Shown here piece after piece: positions 42,716 through 52,136 of a stretch of DNA of 64,000 nucleotides. The notes beneath the pieces were generated by a model. The model was not told the origin of the DNA and did not search any database. It saw only the letters and a list, made by a program, of their open reading frames with translations. Source of the stretch: Puccinia triticina (lineage: Eukaryota > Basidiomycota > Pucciniomycetes > Pucciniales > Pucciniaceae); NCBI RefSeq assembly GCF_026914185.1, contig NC_070560.1, positions 222,001 through 286,000 of the forward strand, read 5' to 3'. Positions within the stretch are counted from its first letter, which is position 1; every line of letters starts with the position of its first letter. The position numbers were made by a program, and so were the translations under genes.

Positions 42716-44358
42716 GAATAAAGGCTTGTATGTTGGTAGAAATGTCCGCTAATTGCCTTCTTCAAGGATATATGTGTCTGGGCTGTGTGATTATAATATT
42801 GGTGTCTTGGCTCCGCACTGCTACTATCCGCTAGCGTTCAGCGCTCCTCTCTGAGCCTGATCTATAGTGTAATAATTCCCAAGTGAATAAAGCTCCGCAC
42901 TCTGCAAGTAACGCCGTAAACAAAGGTAAGGTCATGTAAAGCTCTCCTAATGCTCTAGCACGTCCGTAAGGGTAAGTAAAATAATGATTATTCCGTATAT
43001 TGATAGGATTCCCTCCGGTACGGTAGAAGGAAGAAGAGAAGAGAAACCGTGAGCCTCCCCCCCCATCCTTCCCTCCACGTGCATCACTGTTCCCACCTGA
43101 TCCTGCAGATTCTGACACTTTACCAAACTAGTCACCAGGGGAGATATGTTCCCACTCCCCAGGGAGTGCCAGAGCTGAATTTGATGTGAGTTTTTGTCGG
43201 ATGTGAGCCTGATTTGCATCAGTAACTCATCCCTAAATGAATTGAAGTGGATGCATAAGTGAGTCAAAAGTCAGTCATAATTTATTTGGGAGTCAACACA
43301 ATGTTGTGTAGAATTCTTTTGTTTTCTAGGTACAACTAGAGGAAAAAATATGATGAAATGATATTTCACCCATGTCCAACTCATCAATTTCTCCTGTTTG
43401 ATGATGTTGAAGGATAGGAAAGCAAAATTTCCATTCTTGAATGTAATTCCTGTAAAAAAATGAGCTTCTTGTAATTCACATTATATGCCCTCATGTACAA
43501 AATTAAAGTAAAAGTCAACTTGGTATTATTCGGTTTAGAATTTTGGAATGTGGTGATGTTGCAGTGAAATTAGTGAAACCCATTTTCTTGGAAATGCTGT
43601 AATTAATTTGAATTTGGCTAAAAAAATGGTGATAAACTATTTTATTGGGGTGAAAGTCTGAGGTAAGTCAAGGTTGGATTGCAGTGCCACCCCAGTTTGG
43701 TCACATATCCTGGCCTCTTCACAAAAATGATTGTGTGATTTTTTTTTTGTTTTTTGCTTTTCAAAATCCACATGTGCACATGCAAGTGAACTTTTTTGCA
43801 CTTTGCTAATAGTCACCCTAATGTACGCGCGTACATTGAGGTGGAAATATCACAGGATGGGCCTTTCACAGCCACATGAAAAGTAAACACTTTGTGTTGA
43901 GACACCAATTGTCCCCCTGATGTACGCGAGTACATGACGGGGACAATATGACATACTGCACCTTTCACATCCCCATGAAAAGGACACACTGGTCATGGAG
44001 CCAAGAAAGGCCTATATTTTGGATGAGTTCTGGATGAATTCCAGATGAGTTCTGGATTATTCCTTGGCAAGTTATGTGCATTTCAGGATGATTTCCAACT
44101 TATTTCAAGCTGACTTCCAGTCTTGTTCATTCCTATTCAATATTTCTTTACCAAAGGCCTCCAGCACAGCTATGGAAAAAAGTTACGGTAAGGCACTGGA
44201 GTGGGAACATATCTCCCCTGGTGAGTCCGTCAGCTCCACCCGCTTTCCACACATCATTGTCCCAGACTCTGCTCCTCTCCGACGCTTGACCTCCCACCGT
44301 CCTCTGTTTAGCCCCTGTCAGTCAGTCTCTCACCACTGCCTCCACCCCAGTTCACCAG
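42716..44358 (-). repeat. truncated solo LTR of the degenerate gypsy type, split by a CACTA-like element
   Basis: 42,716-43,132 and 44,224-44,358 align in order with 4,880-5,430. The only break is the element at 43,133-44,223. Similarity stops at 44,358, so the LTR is truncated. Confidence 0.75.
43133..44223. mobile_element. CACTA-like element, 1,091 bp, TSD AGT
   Basis: The ends CACCAGGGGAGATATGTTCC and GGAACATATCTCCCCTGGTG are exact inverted repeats of at least 26 bp. AGT is duplicated outside (43130-43132, 44224-44226), and the empty site is visible in the related LTR at 5,288. The outer 12 bp equal those of the element at 13,906. There is no transposase. It contains two about-100-bp repeats, each centred on a palindrome (ATGTACGCGCGTACAT at 43,821 and ATGTACGCGAGTACAT at 43,920). 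Confidence 0.85.
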
Positions 44359-44524
44359 GAAAAAAAAGTAGTCACTTGATGGCAAGTAAGATTACACAGC
44401 TTTTTTTTCAGCTCCAACACTGCTCAAATGCTGCTCCTCTCCACCAGCACATCTAGGGCTCACATTACAGGTGTCAGGATCAAAGCACTCCATGTGACAA
44501 AACCAGATGATGCTCGGGTTTGTC

Positions 44525-44800
44525 CCTGGCCCAGCTGATGTTCAGCTTTTACCCTGGCTCAGCTGATGCTCAGTTTTTTACCTGGCCCAGCTGATGCTCA
44601 GCTTTAGCACCGGCCACCTGATGATCATCTTTGGCCCTGGCACAGCTGGTGCTCAGCCTTGGCCGTGGCTCAGCTGATGCTCAGCTTTGGCCCTAGCCTA
44701 GCTGATTTTTAGCTCTGGTCCTGTCCAAGGTGGTTCTTATCTTTTTCTCTGGCTGGGCTCAGCTGATACTCAGCAAGCTGAGCATCAGCTGGCCAGCTGG
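44525..44800. repeat. tandem repeat CAGCTGATGCTCAGCTTT...
   Basis: About seven units of 35-40 bp built on CCCAGCTGATGCTCAGCTTT with variable linkers (GGCCCTGG, ACCTGG). The unit itself contains the palindrome AGCTGATGCTCAGCT. Confidence 0.7.
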
Positions 44801-44828
44801 CCCAGTACCGGGTCAAAGCTGAGTAGAG

Positions 44829-44969
44829 ATCGCCCGTGGGTACCCGTGGGGGGTACCCGGTATCCGTGGGCGGGTACCCGCCAGCCCTCGGCGGGTACCC
44901 GCCCGCGGGTGCTGTGTGCAAGTCCGGGTATGTAAATTTTGGATGGCGGGTACCCGTCCAGGTACCCGC
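44829..44969. mobile_element. truncated hAT-like end with GGGTACCCG palindromes
   Basis: It starts TAGAGATCGCCC, similar to the 17,304 element, and is followed by five or more GCGGGTACCCG palindromes. It is cut off at 44,969 by the LTR of the tandem retroelement, so the right part, if present, must lie beyond the window. Confidence 0.5.
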
Positions 44970-45932
44970 TGTGGAACTACTCAAGGGGGAGAATAGAGCT
45001 TGGAAGGGAAATGGATAGCAACACTAGTACTAATGTAGGCTATGCAAGGGTGCTGATGAGGCTGCCTTCCTGACTAATGCTGAGGGGATGAGAGTAACAC
45101 TAAGAAAAAGAAGAAAAATGTGTGGCTGATTTCTGCTTGATCTTGGAGCTAGTACTATGAGCTTTAACTACTGACTACTGAGGGTAAGAGAGTTGGAGGA
45201 GTGATGAGAGTGGGGAATGCAATGGCAAGGTTTAATGGCAAGGGGTTGATGAGAATGGGCACTTATAATTTCTGTATCTAAAATTATCTATAAATTCTGC
45301 ATAAGGTACAAGTGAGGGGGGAAAGACAGTTCTTATATGAAGGAAGGATGAGCACAGACAATAAGGAGTTCTGGCTATGAGAATGAAGGTTGTACAAATG
45401 AGGAAGAGTGATATGAACATAGTAACAGTATGTAATGATGAGCAATGCTGAAAGGGGAATGCTGGTTATGGGAATAAAAGAATGTACTAATGGGGAAGAG
45501 TGATGAGAACATAGTAACTACTTGTAATGATGAGCACTACTGAAAGAGGTAAGCACAGATCCAATGATGTAATGTGTACAATAGGCATAGTACATAATGA
45601 GAAATGTATGTAAAGGGTTTAGTATGTGAGAATAAATATGTAAAAGGAATTTACTGTAATGATTCAAGTAGGTTACTAATGAAATGAGTATTGTAACTAA
45701 TGAAGAATGTAAGTTGTCTGTAAGTCTTATATCCTTATATAAATACTGAACCATTGAAGATAAGGGGGTACTATGTATGAGTGACTATAGGTGAAATTTG
45801 GCGTAGAATCTGAATATGCAATAATAATGAAGTATTTGTGAAGGGTTATGGGGGAAATGGGAAATGTAATGATGAATGTATGTAAAGAAAAGCAATAAAA
45901 ACACTACTTATGGTTTGGAATGGAGCACCACA
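44970..45932 (-). repeat. 3' LTR of gypsy copy 1
   Basis: 963 bp from TGTGGAACTACTCAAGGGGG to GGAGCACCACA, preceded on the minus strand by a polypurine tract. Confidence 0.9.
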
Positions 45933-45944
45933 TCCTCCCCCAAC
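45933..45944 (-). other. polypurine tract of gypsy copy 1
   Basis: On the minus strand GTTGGGGGAGGA lies immediately before the 3' LTR, the place where plus-strand DNA synthesis is primed. The same tract is at 55,690-55,701 in copy 2. Confidence 0.75.
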
Positions 45945-45999
45945 TTATTGTCTGTCCCCAGGCAATGCACCAAAGAGAAGAGTGATCCAGAAAGAGTTA

Positions 46000-46260
46000 A
46001 AGAATGTTGAGTCCAAGAGTCTCAAGTCCAAAGCCCAGTGTTCTTCCTCCAAAAGGTGAAATCCAAAGTCCTGAGTAGCAGTCCAAATCCAGAGTCCAGT
46101 GTCCAAAGCCAATAGAATCCAAGTATAATCCAAGTCCAGTATATCTGAGTCCAAGGTATCCAGGTCCAATCCAAAGTCCAATAGTCCTATGTATCCAGAG
46201 TATCCATAGTCCAGTATCCAATCCAAAGAGTCCAGTATCCAAAAGAAGGTCCAATTATCA
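46000..46260. repeat. degenerate hexamer repeat (TGGACT/AGTCCA)
   Basis: AGTCCA and ATCCAA units recur about every 6-12 bp. On the minus strand this yields a Trp/Leu/Asp-rich frame that I regard as spurious. 46,380-46,960 continues with ATGAATGA-type repeats. Repeated at 55,757-56,017. Confidence 0.7.
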
Positions 46261-46989
46261 GTGAGGGGTGAATGTTTAAGAAGATCTAACTCTGCTGAAG
46301 GCAATACCCTTGAGACAGACACATATTAGACTAATTTCCACTCTGAAGAATACAATAATTTTCCTGCCTAACTGAGGCCAATGGAAGAATGCAATGATTG
46401 ATGATGAATGATGGGGTTGATAATTGTAGTTTCTGAAGGTTGTGAATGATTTGGGGTTGAATGGCTGAATTTCTGAGTATCTGAGTATATAATGTAGAGT
46501 TCTGTGAAGAGAATTTGAAGTCCAGGGAGGCTGATAAGCTGTCCAAAGAATATTCTTGCTCAAGTTGGGTGGCTTCTGAGCTGCAATGTGTTGGAAGAAA
46601 TTGATTATAATGGTGAATGAATGAAAGGTTGGTTTGTTGGCTGAAGAATACCTCGAATACAGGGTGAAGATGATGATGGAGGAATGATTGATGTTCAGGA
46701 ATTAATGAATGATGATTTTTCAGAAAGAATAATTTAGGATGATGATGATGATTCGAGGAATTGAATGAATGACTCGATTATTGGATTTCTTCATGGAGGA
46801 GTTAATTGAGTTGGGGTTCAAAATGAATGATTCATGGCAGGGAATAATGATGGGTGCTTAGATTCCTTTCATGGAGGAGTGAATTATTGATGGATGAATG
46901 AATGATTATTTTTCAGAAAGAATGATTTAGGATGATGATGATGATGGAGGAATTGAATGAATGACTGGATTATTGGATTTCTTCATTTT

Positions 46990-48360
46990 GTCCAGACGGG
47001 GAATGGAACATGTGTTCATTGTGTGTAATGTCGAAAGAGGGGTCCTGTTGTCTGAGCGGGGGCTCCAAGCGGGAAACGCACGTGCGGAACGTCAACAAAA
47101 AAGCAAAGGAAATGGTCGACCCGTATCTTCGGAACGGCTCGATGAATTTTCTTGAAACCAAGCTCATTCGAAAGAGCCGATTCTCCAGATGAAAATGGTA
47201 TATACTGATTATTTTTAAGGGTTGATTTTCGGTTGTGTAGGGCCGATCAAAGATCCAAGCGAAATCCGCGGGCGCGCATAGTAGTAACACTGCGTAAATA
47301 TAAGGTAATATGTTTTCGGTACAACTTGGATTTCCGTCGATGAAAAGTTCTGATTCCGGGCTCATTCGAAAGGCAATAAGGAGGAGATGAATGGACAATC
47401 GAGCAATATTAAAGATTAATTCGGCCGATGGGCCGCCGTGGACGCTAAATGAAAGCCGTAAATGAGGCCGCGTAAATCCTAAAAAAACTTCGAGCGCTTA
47501 TAATTCCAAAACCGCTCGATAGAATTGGCTAAAACCAAATTCAGACGAAAGCCAGGATCGGAAAGGTGAAACTGGGAAGGTGTAATATGTATTTTGAGGT
47601 CGGCCGAATCGTTATTGGAACACTCCAAAGTTTCATTACAATTTCCGCGGTTTCCACCGCAAAGAAGTTGAAATCCAAGGGCTACATAATGAAATAAACC
47701 AAAGGTACCGCCGAGGGACTGCCCAAATGAACTCCTGCGTCTGAAAAGGGTGTTTAGATGAAATGTTCGCGGTATTTACGCGCCAGGAGATATCGGAAAA
47801 GGGTAGATTAAACTGGGTCGAACACCAGAGTCAAAAATTAAAAGAATGAAAGAGAATCCGCGCCAAACGTCTTCGAAAGGTGAAGGCGTCCATGACGTCA
47901 TAAAATGAAGAAGAATGAGTATCTATAAGGCCCCAGGTCGTCGGCCAACGGAAAAGTTCTGTTATCGCATTCGATATCCGTAATGTTTGCCTCCAGCGCC
48001 ACTTCCACGCCCTCATCGCCGAAAGGTATCATTGAAAACTCAATAGATTCTTCGTCCAATACGTCCATATCATCTTCACAGCTTGACGAAGAGGCCGTCA
48101 TTAGACCTTCCTACGAAATACCCTTTTCTATTCGCAGAGCGCACTCGTTCGTCGACAACATTCACGCGTACAACGCCGGTATGAGAGATTCTTTTAAACC
48201 TGAAGAAGTTGATGCCTTGCGCCACTATATCCAACAAGGACTCCTCGCCTTCGCTCGTGAGGACCTCGACGACCCGGTTGCCGCACGAAACGCACGCCTT
48301 AAATTGTATAGCCGGTTCCACGACGCTTTTACACATGTATGTCGAATGGATTCCGTATGT
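46990..48360. promoter_or_regulatory. CpG-rich island inside the CpG-poor retroelement (copy 1)
   Basis: CG dinucleotides occur at several per 60 bp here but are absent from 48,961-49,560 and rare across gag and pol. GCTCATTCGAAAG occurs twice (47,161 and 47,361). The island covers the upstream region and first exon of the antisense gene and ends near the first intron. It probably holds that gene's promoter. The same island is at 56,747-58,117. Confidence 0.6.
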
Positions 48361-48798
48361 ATATGAATAAGAATTTGAAAAGAAAGAGGATTGATTATAA
48401 TACTGATATTTTTCCCTGTTTCTATTTTGATTTTTAGATGGATACTCATTCCATAATAGATGCCATGATAGAGGAAACTGAGGAGAGGAATGCCCTGGAA
48501 TTATTAAGGATGAGGGACCAAGTGGAAGAGGAGGAAGATGGTTGGAGAGTAGAAGCAGAAATGGAGAGGATAAGAGCTGAGGGTAAGTTCTAATATATTC
48601 TATTTTTTTTTTTTTTTTTTTATTCTTTATTGAAGACTTTTACTAATGTTATGCTTTAATTTTCTTTTTATGTCTTTTGATTTTTTTTTTTTTTTTTTTT
48701 TAGATAAGGAGAAGGGAAAAGAGAAGGAGAAGGAGAAGGAGGGAAGTGAAATGGAAGAGGGTGATGTAGTGATAAAAGAAGAAGAGGTGAGCTTTTGA
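47983..48798 (+). CDS. antisense intron-containing gene carried by gypsy copy 1, about 200 aa, unknown function
   Basis: Three exons fit in phase: 47983-48336 (or to 48354), 48438-48582, and 48704 to the stop at 48798. Donors are GTATGT and GTAAGT; acceptors follow long T tracts (TTTTTAG). The first exon gives a Ser-rich N-terminus then a helical segment (R-R-A-H-S-F-V-D-N-I-H-A-Y-N, E-V-D-A-L-R-H-Y-I-Q-Q-G). The second is acidic and coiled-coil-like (E-E-T-E-E-R-N-A-L-E-L-L-R-M-R). The third is a Lys/Glu repeat. The gene runs against gag-pol between pol and the 3' LTR, so the element's genomic RNA does not remove its introns. Not recognised. A captured host gene or an element-specific accessory gene are both possible; it is identical in copy 2. 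Confidence 0.5.
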
Positions 48799-48965
48799 TT
48801 TTATAATTGGTTATTTTATTTGAGAGTGTTTGAAAATGATTTTTATTGATTTTATTTCTGATTTGTTTATAGATTTGATTTTATTTTGTTTTTATGTTAT
48901 TGTGTAAGAAGATGAGAAAGAGAAAAGAGAAGAGAAATGAATTGATTATTCCTTATTTATTGTTT

Positions 48966-51900
48966 TCACCTGGAGTGGTATTCCTTGACATGAGTTGCAG
49001 CAAACCTTCTGGCCAATTCTGTGCCATCCAATTCTTCCAAGATGTAAGATCCTCCTGGGTTTTGAGCTTTGATTCTGTAAGGACCATTCCATTTATTTTC
49101 AAAGAGCTTGCCAAATTGAGAGTCCAGAGATTTGTTATACACTACTACTAATTGACCTTTCTTTAGTGGCTGCCTTGATGTTTTCTTTTTGTTCCAATAA
49201 TCCACAGAGTTTTTCCTGGAATCCATGAGCTGCTGGTGTGCTTGCTGCAAGATGGTATCCCTGTTTTCAAGCTGCTGAGTCCTAGCCAATAAAAGATCCT
49301 GAGTTGATTCTACCTTTGACCAATCCACTCCAAAGAAGGTTTCCAATTCTAAATCAATGGGTAAGATGGGGGGCTGTCCAAGAACTAGCTCATAAGGTGA
49401 GTAACCAGTTGATCTCTTGGTGGAAATTCTGTCTGCAAATAAAACTAAAGGTAAATAATTCCTCCACTTCTTGCCTTCTTTTCCACAGAGCTTGACCAAG
49501 GTATCCTTAATTGCCTGATGTCCTCTTTCTACCATACCATTTGCTTCAGGATAATAAGGGGTGGTGACTTTGATGTTGATTCCGGATTCCAGAAGGGATT
49601 TTTGAAATTGTTGTCCAAATTCAGAGCCTCCATCCACTGTGACTGACCAAGGGGCTCCATATCTGTAGATCCAGTTGTCCAAGAACCACTGAGAGATTTT
49701 CTTTGCCTGAATCTTTTCTAGTCCAACTGCCTCTACCCATCCAGAAAGGTCATCTCTTGCAATTACCAGGTATTTCCATTTGCCAGCTTTGATGTGAACT
49801 GTATCCAAACTGACTCTTCCAAAGATGGTTGCTGCTCCTGTAGGTTTCTTGGGTTCCATTGGCAATTTTGAACTCCTCTTCTGGCAAGCTTCACAAGGCT
49901 GGACCCACTTGGTAACACCTCTCTTGAGACCTGGCCACCAAAATCTGAGTTTAATTCTTCTGTAGGTTTCAGCAATACCTCTGTGGCCTAAGGATTCATG
50001 AAGGGAATTGAGGATGGATTTCTGAGCTGAAGGAGAGGTGACTACTATCTGGGAGAATGGTTTGTTGATCCTGTGCAAGACTCCATTGGAAAGGAAAAAG
50101 TTGGCTGATTTGTGCAAAATTTGCTTGAATTCCAGGCTGCTGCATCCTGGAGGTTTGTTCATGGTTGAAAGGTATTCCTGGAGATGCTTCCAAATTCCTT
50201 GCTGCAAGTTACTTACCCCCTCCCCCAACTGAGCTGATGTCCCCAGAAGCAGGCCAAAAGAAGAATGTTTAGTTCCAAATCCAGGGTGAGGTTTGATCCA
50301 GGTTTCATCTTCATCAAAGCTAGGACAATCATCTTCATCAGAATCAGGGGGTCTTCTTGAAAGTCCATCAGGTAAGGTGAAAGTTTTTCCAGGAGTGTGA
50401 ACAAGGTCATAGGAGAATAACTGAATAAATCCAATCCATCTGTTCATAGGGGCATTGGGAAGTGAAGGGTTGTTGATCATTCCAATAAGGCACTGGGCAT
50501 CCACTCTGAGTTGAAAATGTTGACCCCACAGTTTGGTTTGAAGTTTCTTGAGGATCTTGGCAACACCACAGAGTTCTAATTTGGATTGTGAGTACTTTGA
50601 TTCCCTGGGTGAAAAGACTACTGACTCATATAACACAGGCCTATCCAATCCATCAGAATCCTGTTGAGTAAGAACAGCACCTGCAGCAATAACACTGGAG
50701 TCCACTGAGAGTTTGATTAAGCCAGCATCAGGTCCATAGTCCAATTTCTTTAGGGTGATATCAGTTCCAACAATCCTTTTAAGGTCCTCAAAGGCATCCT
50801 GGCAATCTTCAGTCCAATCCCAAGAGGAGTCCTTCCTGGTGAGTCTTCTGAGTGGAGCAGTAATGGTTGAGTAATTTTTAATGAACATTCTAACATATAC
50901 ACAGATACCTAGGAATCCTCTGACATCTGAAGGAGTGGTGGGAGTTGGCCAGGTTTCAATTTTGTTGAGCTTCTTGATGGATATCCTTCTGCCTTCCTTA
51001 CAAACCACATGGCCAACCAGATCCAGAGCAGGTACACAGCAAGCAAATTTCTTCCCAGAGATGGTGAGTCCAGCTTCTTCAATCCTGAAAAGAATCCTTT
51101 CCAGAGTAATGGCATATTCATAGATAAATCTTCTGATCTGGGGGTTGTCCTTTAGAGTTTCTTCATTGTAGTCAGAGGTTGGTCCCTTTATACCTTCATC
51201 ATCCACAAAGATTCCCATTTGTTGAGGTAATTCATCCTGGAGTATCCACATCATTTGGGCCTGGTAAACTGCAACTGAATTGGTGGCTCCTTGGGGTAAT
51301 CTGGTAAGTTGAAATCTTCCAAGGGGTGTTTCAAAGGTGGTCAAAGGTCTGGATTCTGGAGCTAATTCTCTTTCATCATATCCTCCCATAATATCACGTA
51401 GTCCATAGCAAGCCCTTCCAGTGAATGATTCAATGAGTTCCTCTGTCTTTGGTGGTAGTCCAGCGTCCTTAATGGTGACTTTGTTGAGTTTCTGAAGGTC
51501 ATGTACAATTCTGAGCTTACCATCCTGCTTCTTTACACAAAATATAGGGCTGGAATAACTGGAAAAGGATTGTTCATAGAGGCCAGTGCTGAGTCTTTCT
51601 CTTACCAATTCTATAACCTGGTCTTTGATGGGTGCAGGGATTGGAATTGGTTTCTGTTGCCAAGGTTCATGGGGAATGACTGGAATGATATAAGGCTGTC
51701 CATAGGTGTGTTTAAGAAGGCCTCTTTCTGTTTCTACAAAAGCCAAAGCACCTTGTCTAATCACAATTACCCATACTAGTAGGAGATATTCTTGAGGAGA
51801 GAGCCATCCAGGAGGTCCAAAGTTGATGAGGTCCAGCCTTTCTTGGGTAATCTTGGAGGTAGGAATGAATGGTGGGGGAAAAGGGTTCAAAGGAGTGAGG

Positions 51901-52136
51901 TAAGGATCCCTGGAGAGTGGTGGCCTTGATAAGGGAGGGTTGAGAGATAATGGCATTGGTTGGTTTACTGGTTTTATTTTTTTTAGAGTTGATTTATACT
52001 TTGCTGAATGAGTGACTACAGTTTGTTGCTTTTGGTTGTTTTCCAGGGTTTCAGTTGTAAGGGAAGGGGACTGAAAACCTGGTCTCAATCTAAAAAATTT
52101 ACCAGTCCAGAATTGGAAGGTATGCTGGTTTCCCAC
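48966..52136 (-). CDS. pol: gypsy pol, copy 1 (RT, RNase H, integrase)
   Basis: 1,056 codons; translation probably enters by -1 frameshift at 52,091-52,097 and not at the ATG at 52136. Linker residues 1-150; RT about 165-400 with D-I-M-G-G-Y-D and the catalytic F-V-D-D (310-313) followed by E-G-I-K-G-P. RNase H has D480, E521 and D546 (S-V-D-S-S, K-L-E-L-C, R-V-D-A-Q). Integrase has the H-x4-H...C-x2-C zinc site (H713, H718, C748, C751) and D-D-E core (D778, D834, E870). A G-P-Y motif is near the C-terminus; there is no chromodomain. The V-D-D-x-x-x-K-G-P form is known from basidiomycete Ty3 elements. Nearly free of CpG. Confidence 0.93.
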   Translation of the reverse strand: MGNQHTFQFWTGKFFRLRPGFQSPSLTTETLENNQKQQTVVTHSAKYKSTLKKIKPVNQPMPLSLNPPLSRPPLSRDPYLTPLNPFPPPFIPTSKITQERLDLINFGPPGWLSPQEYLLLVWVIVIRQGALAFVETERGLLKHTYGQPYIIPVIPHEPWQQKPIPIPAPIKDQVIELVRERLSTGLYEQSFSSYSSPIFCVKKQDGKLRIVHDLQKLNKVTIKDAGLPPKTEELIESFTGRACYGLRDIMGGYDERELAPESRPLTTFETPLGRFQLTRLPQGATNSVAVYQAQMMWILQDELPQQMGIFVDDEGIKGPTSDYNEETLKDNPQIRRFIYEYAITLERILFRIEEAGLTISGKKFACCVPALDLVGHVVCKEGRRISIKKLNKIETWPTPTTPSDVRGFLGICVYVRMFIKNYSTITAPLRRLTRKDSSWDWTEDCQDAFEDLKRIVGTDITLKKLDYGPDAGLIKLSVDSSVIAAGAVLTQQDSDGLDRPVLYESVVFSPRESKYSQSKLELCGVAKILKKLQTKLWGQHFQLRVDAQCLIGMINNPSLPNAPMNRWIGFIQLFSYDLVHTPGKTFTLPDGLSRRPPDSDEDDCPSFDEDETWIKPHPGFGTKHSSFGLLLGTSAQLGEGVSNLQQGIWKHLQEYLSTMNKPPGCSSLEFKQILHKSANFFLSNGVLHRINKPFSQIVVTSPSAQKSILNSLHESLGHRGIAETYRRIKLRFWWPGLKRGVTKWVQPCEACQKRSSKLPMEPKKPTGAATIFGRVSLDTVHIKAGKWKYLVIARDDLSGWVEAVGLEKIQAKKISQWFLDNWIYRYGAPWSVTVDGGSEFGQQFQKSLLESGINIKVTTPYYPEANGMVERGHQAIKDTLVKLCGKEGKKWRNYLPLVLFADRISTKRSTGYSPYELVLGQPPILPIDLELETFFGVDWSKVESTQDLLLARTQQLENRDTILQQAHQQLMDSRKNSVDYWNKKKTSRQPLKKGQLVVVYNKSLDSQFGKLFENKWNGPYRIKAQNPGGSYILEELDGTELARRFAATHVKEYHSR
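52043..52097 (-). promoter_or_regulatory. -1 ribosomal frameshift signal between gag-PR and pol (copy 1)
   Basis: On the minus strand the heptamer TTTTTTA (52097-52091) is in the gag frame as T-TTT-TTA, two codons before the gag stop (GAT TGA). An 8-nt spacer follows, then a stem: CCAGGTTTTCAGT (52082-52070) pairs with ACTGAAACCCTGG (52055-52043), 12 of 13 pairs around a 14-nt loop. Shifting -1 continues directly into the pol frame (AGA TTG AGA). The heptamer is the one used by HIV-1 gag-pol. Confidence 0.8.

Noticed and set aside
45945..46322. 125-aa Trp/Leu/Asp-rich frame on the minus strand (and its copy at 55,702)
   Set aside because: It is the translation of a TGGACT-type hexamer repeat.
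46970..47398. 142-aa minus-strand frame in the CpG-rich island
   Set aside because: No codon bias or motif; lies upstream of the antisense gene and is more likely promoter sequence.
52136..52136. Pol starting at its own ATG
   Set aside because: A frameshift heptamer with spacer and stem sits at the gag end in exactly the frame needed; the ATG is within the overlap and not needed.
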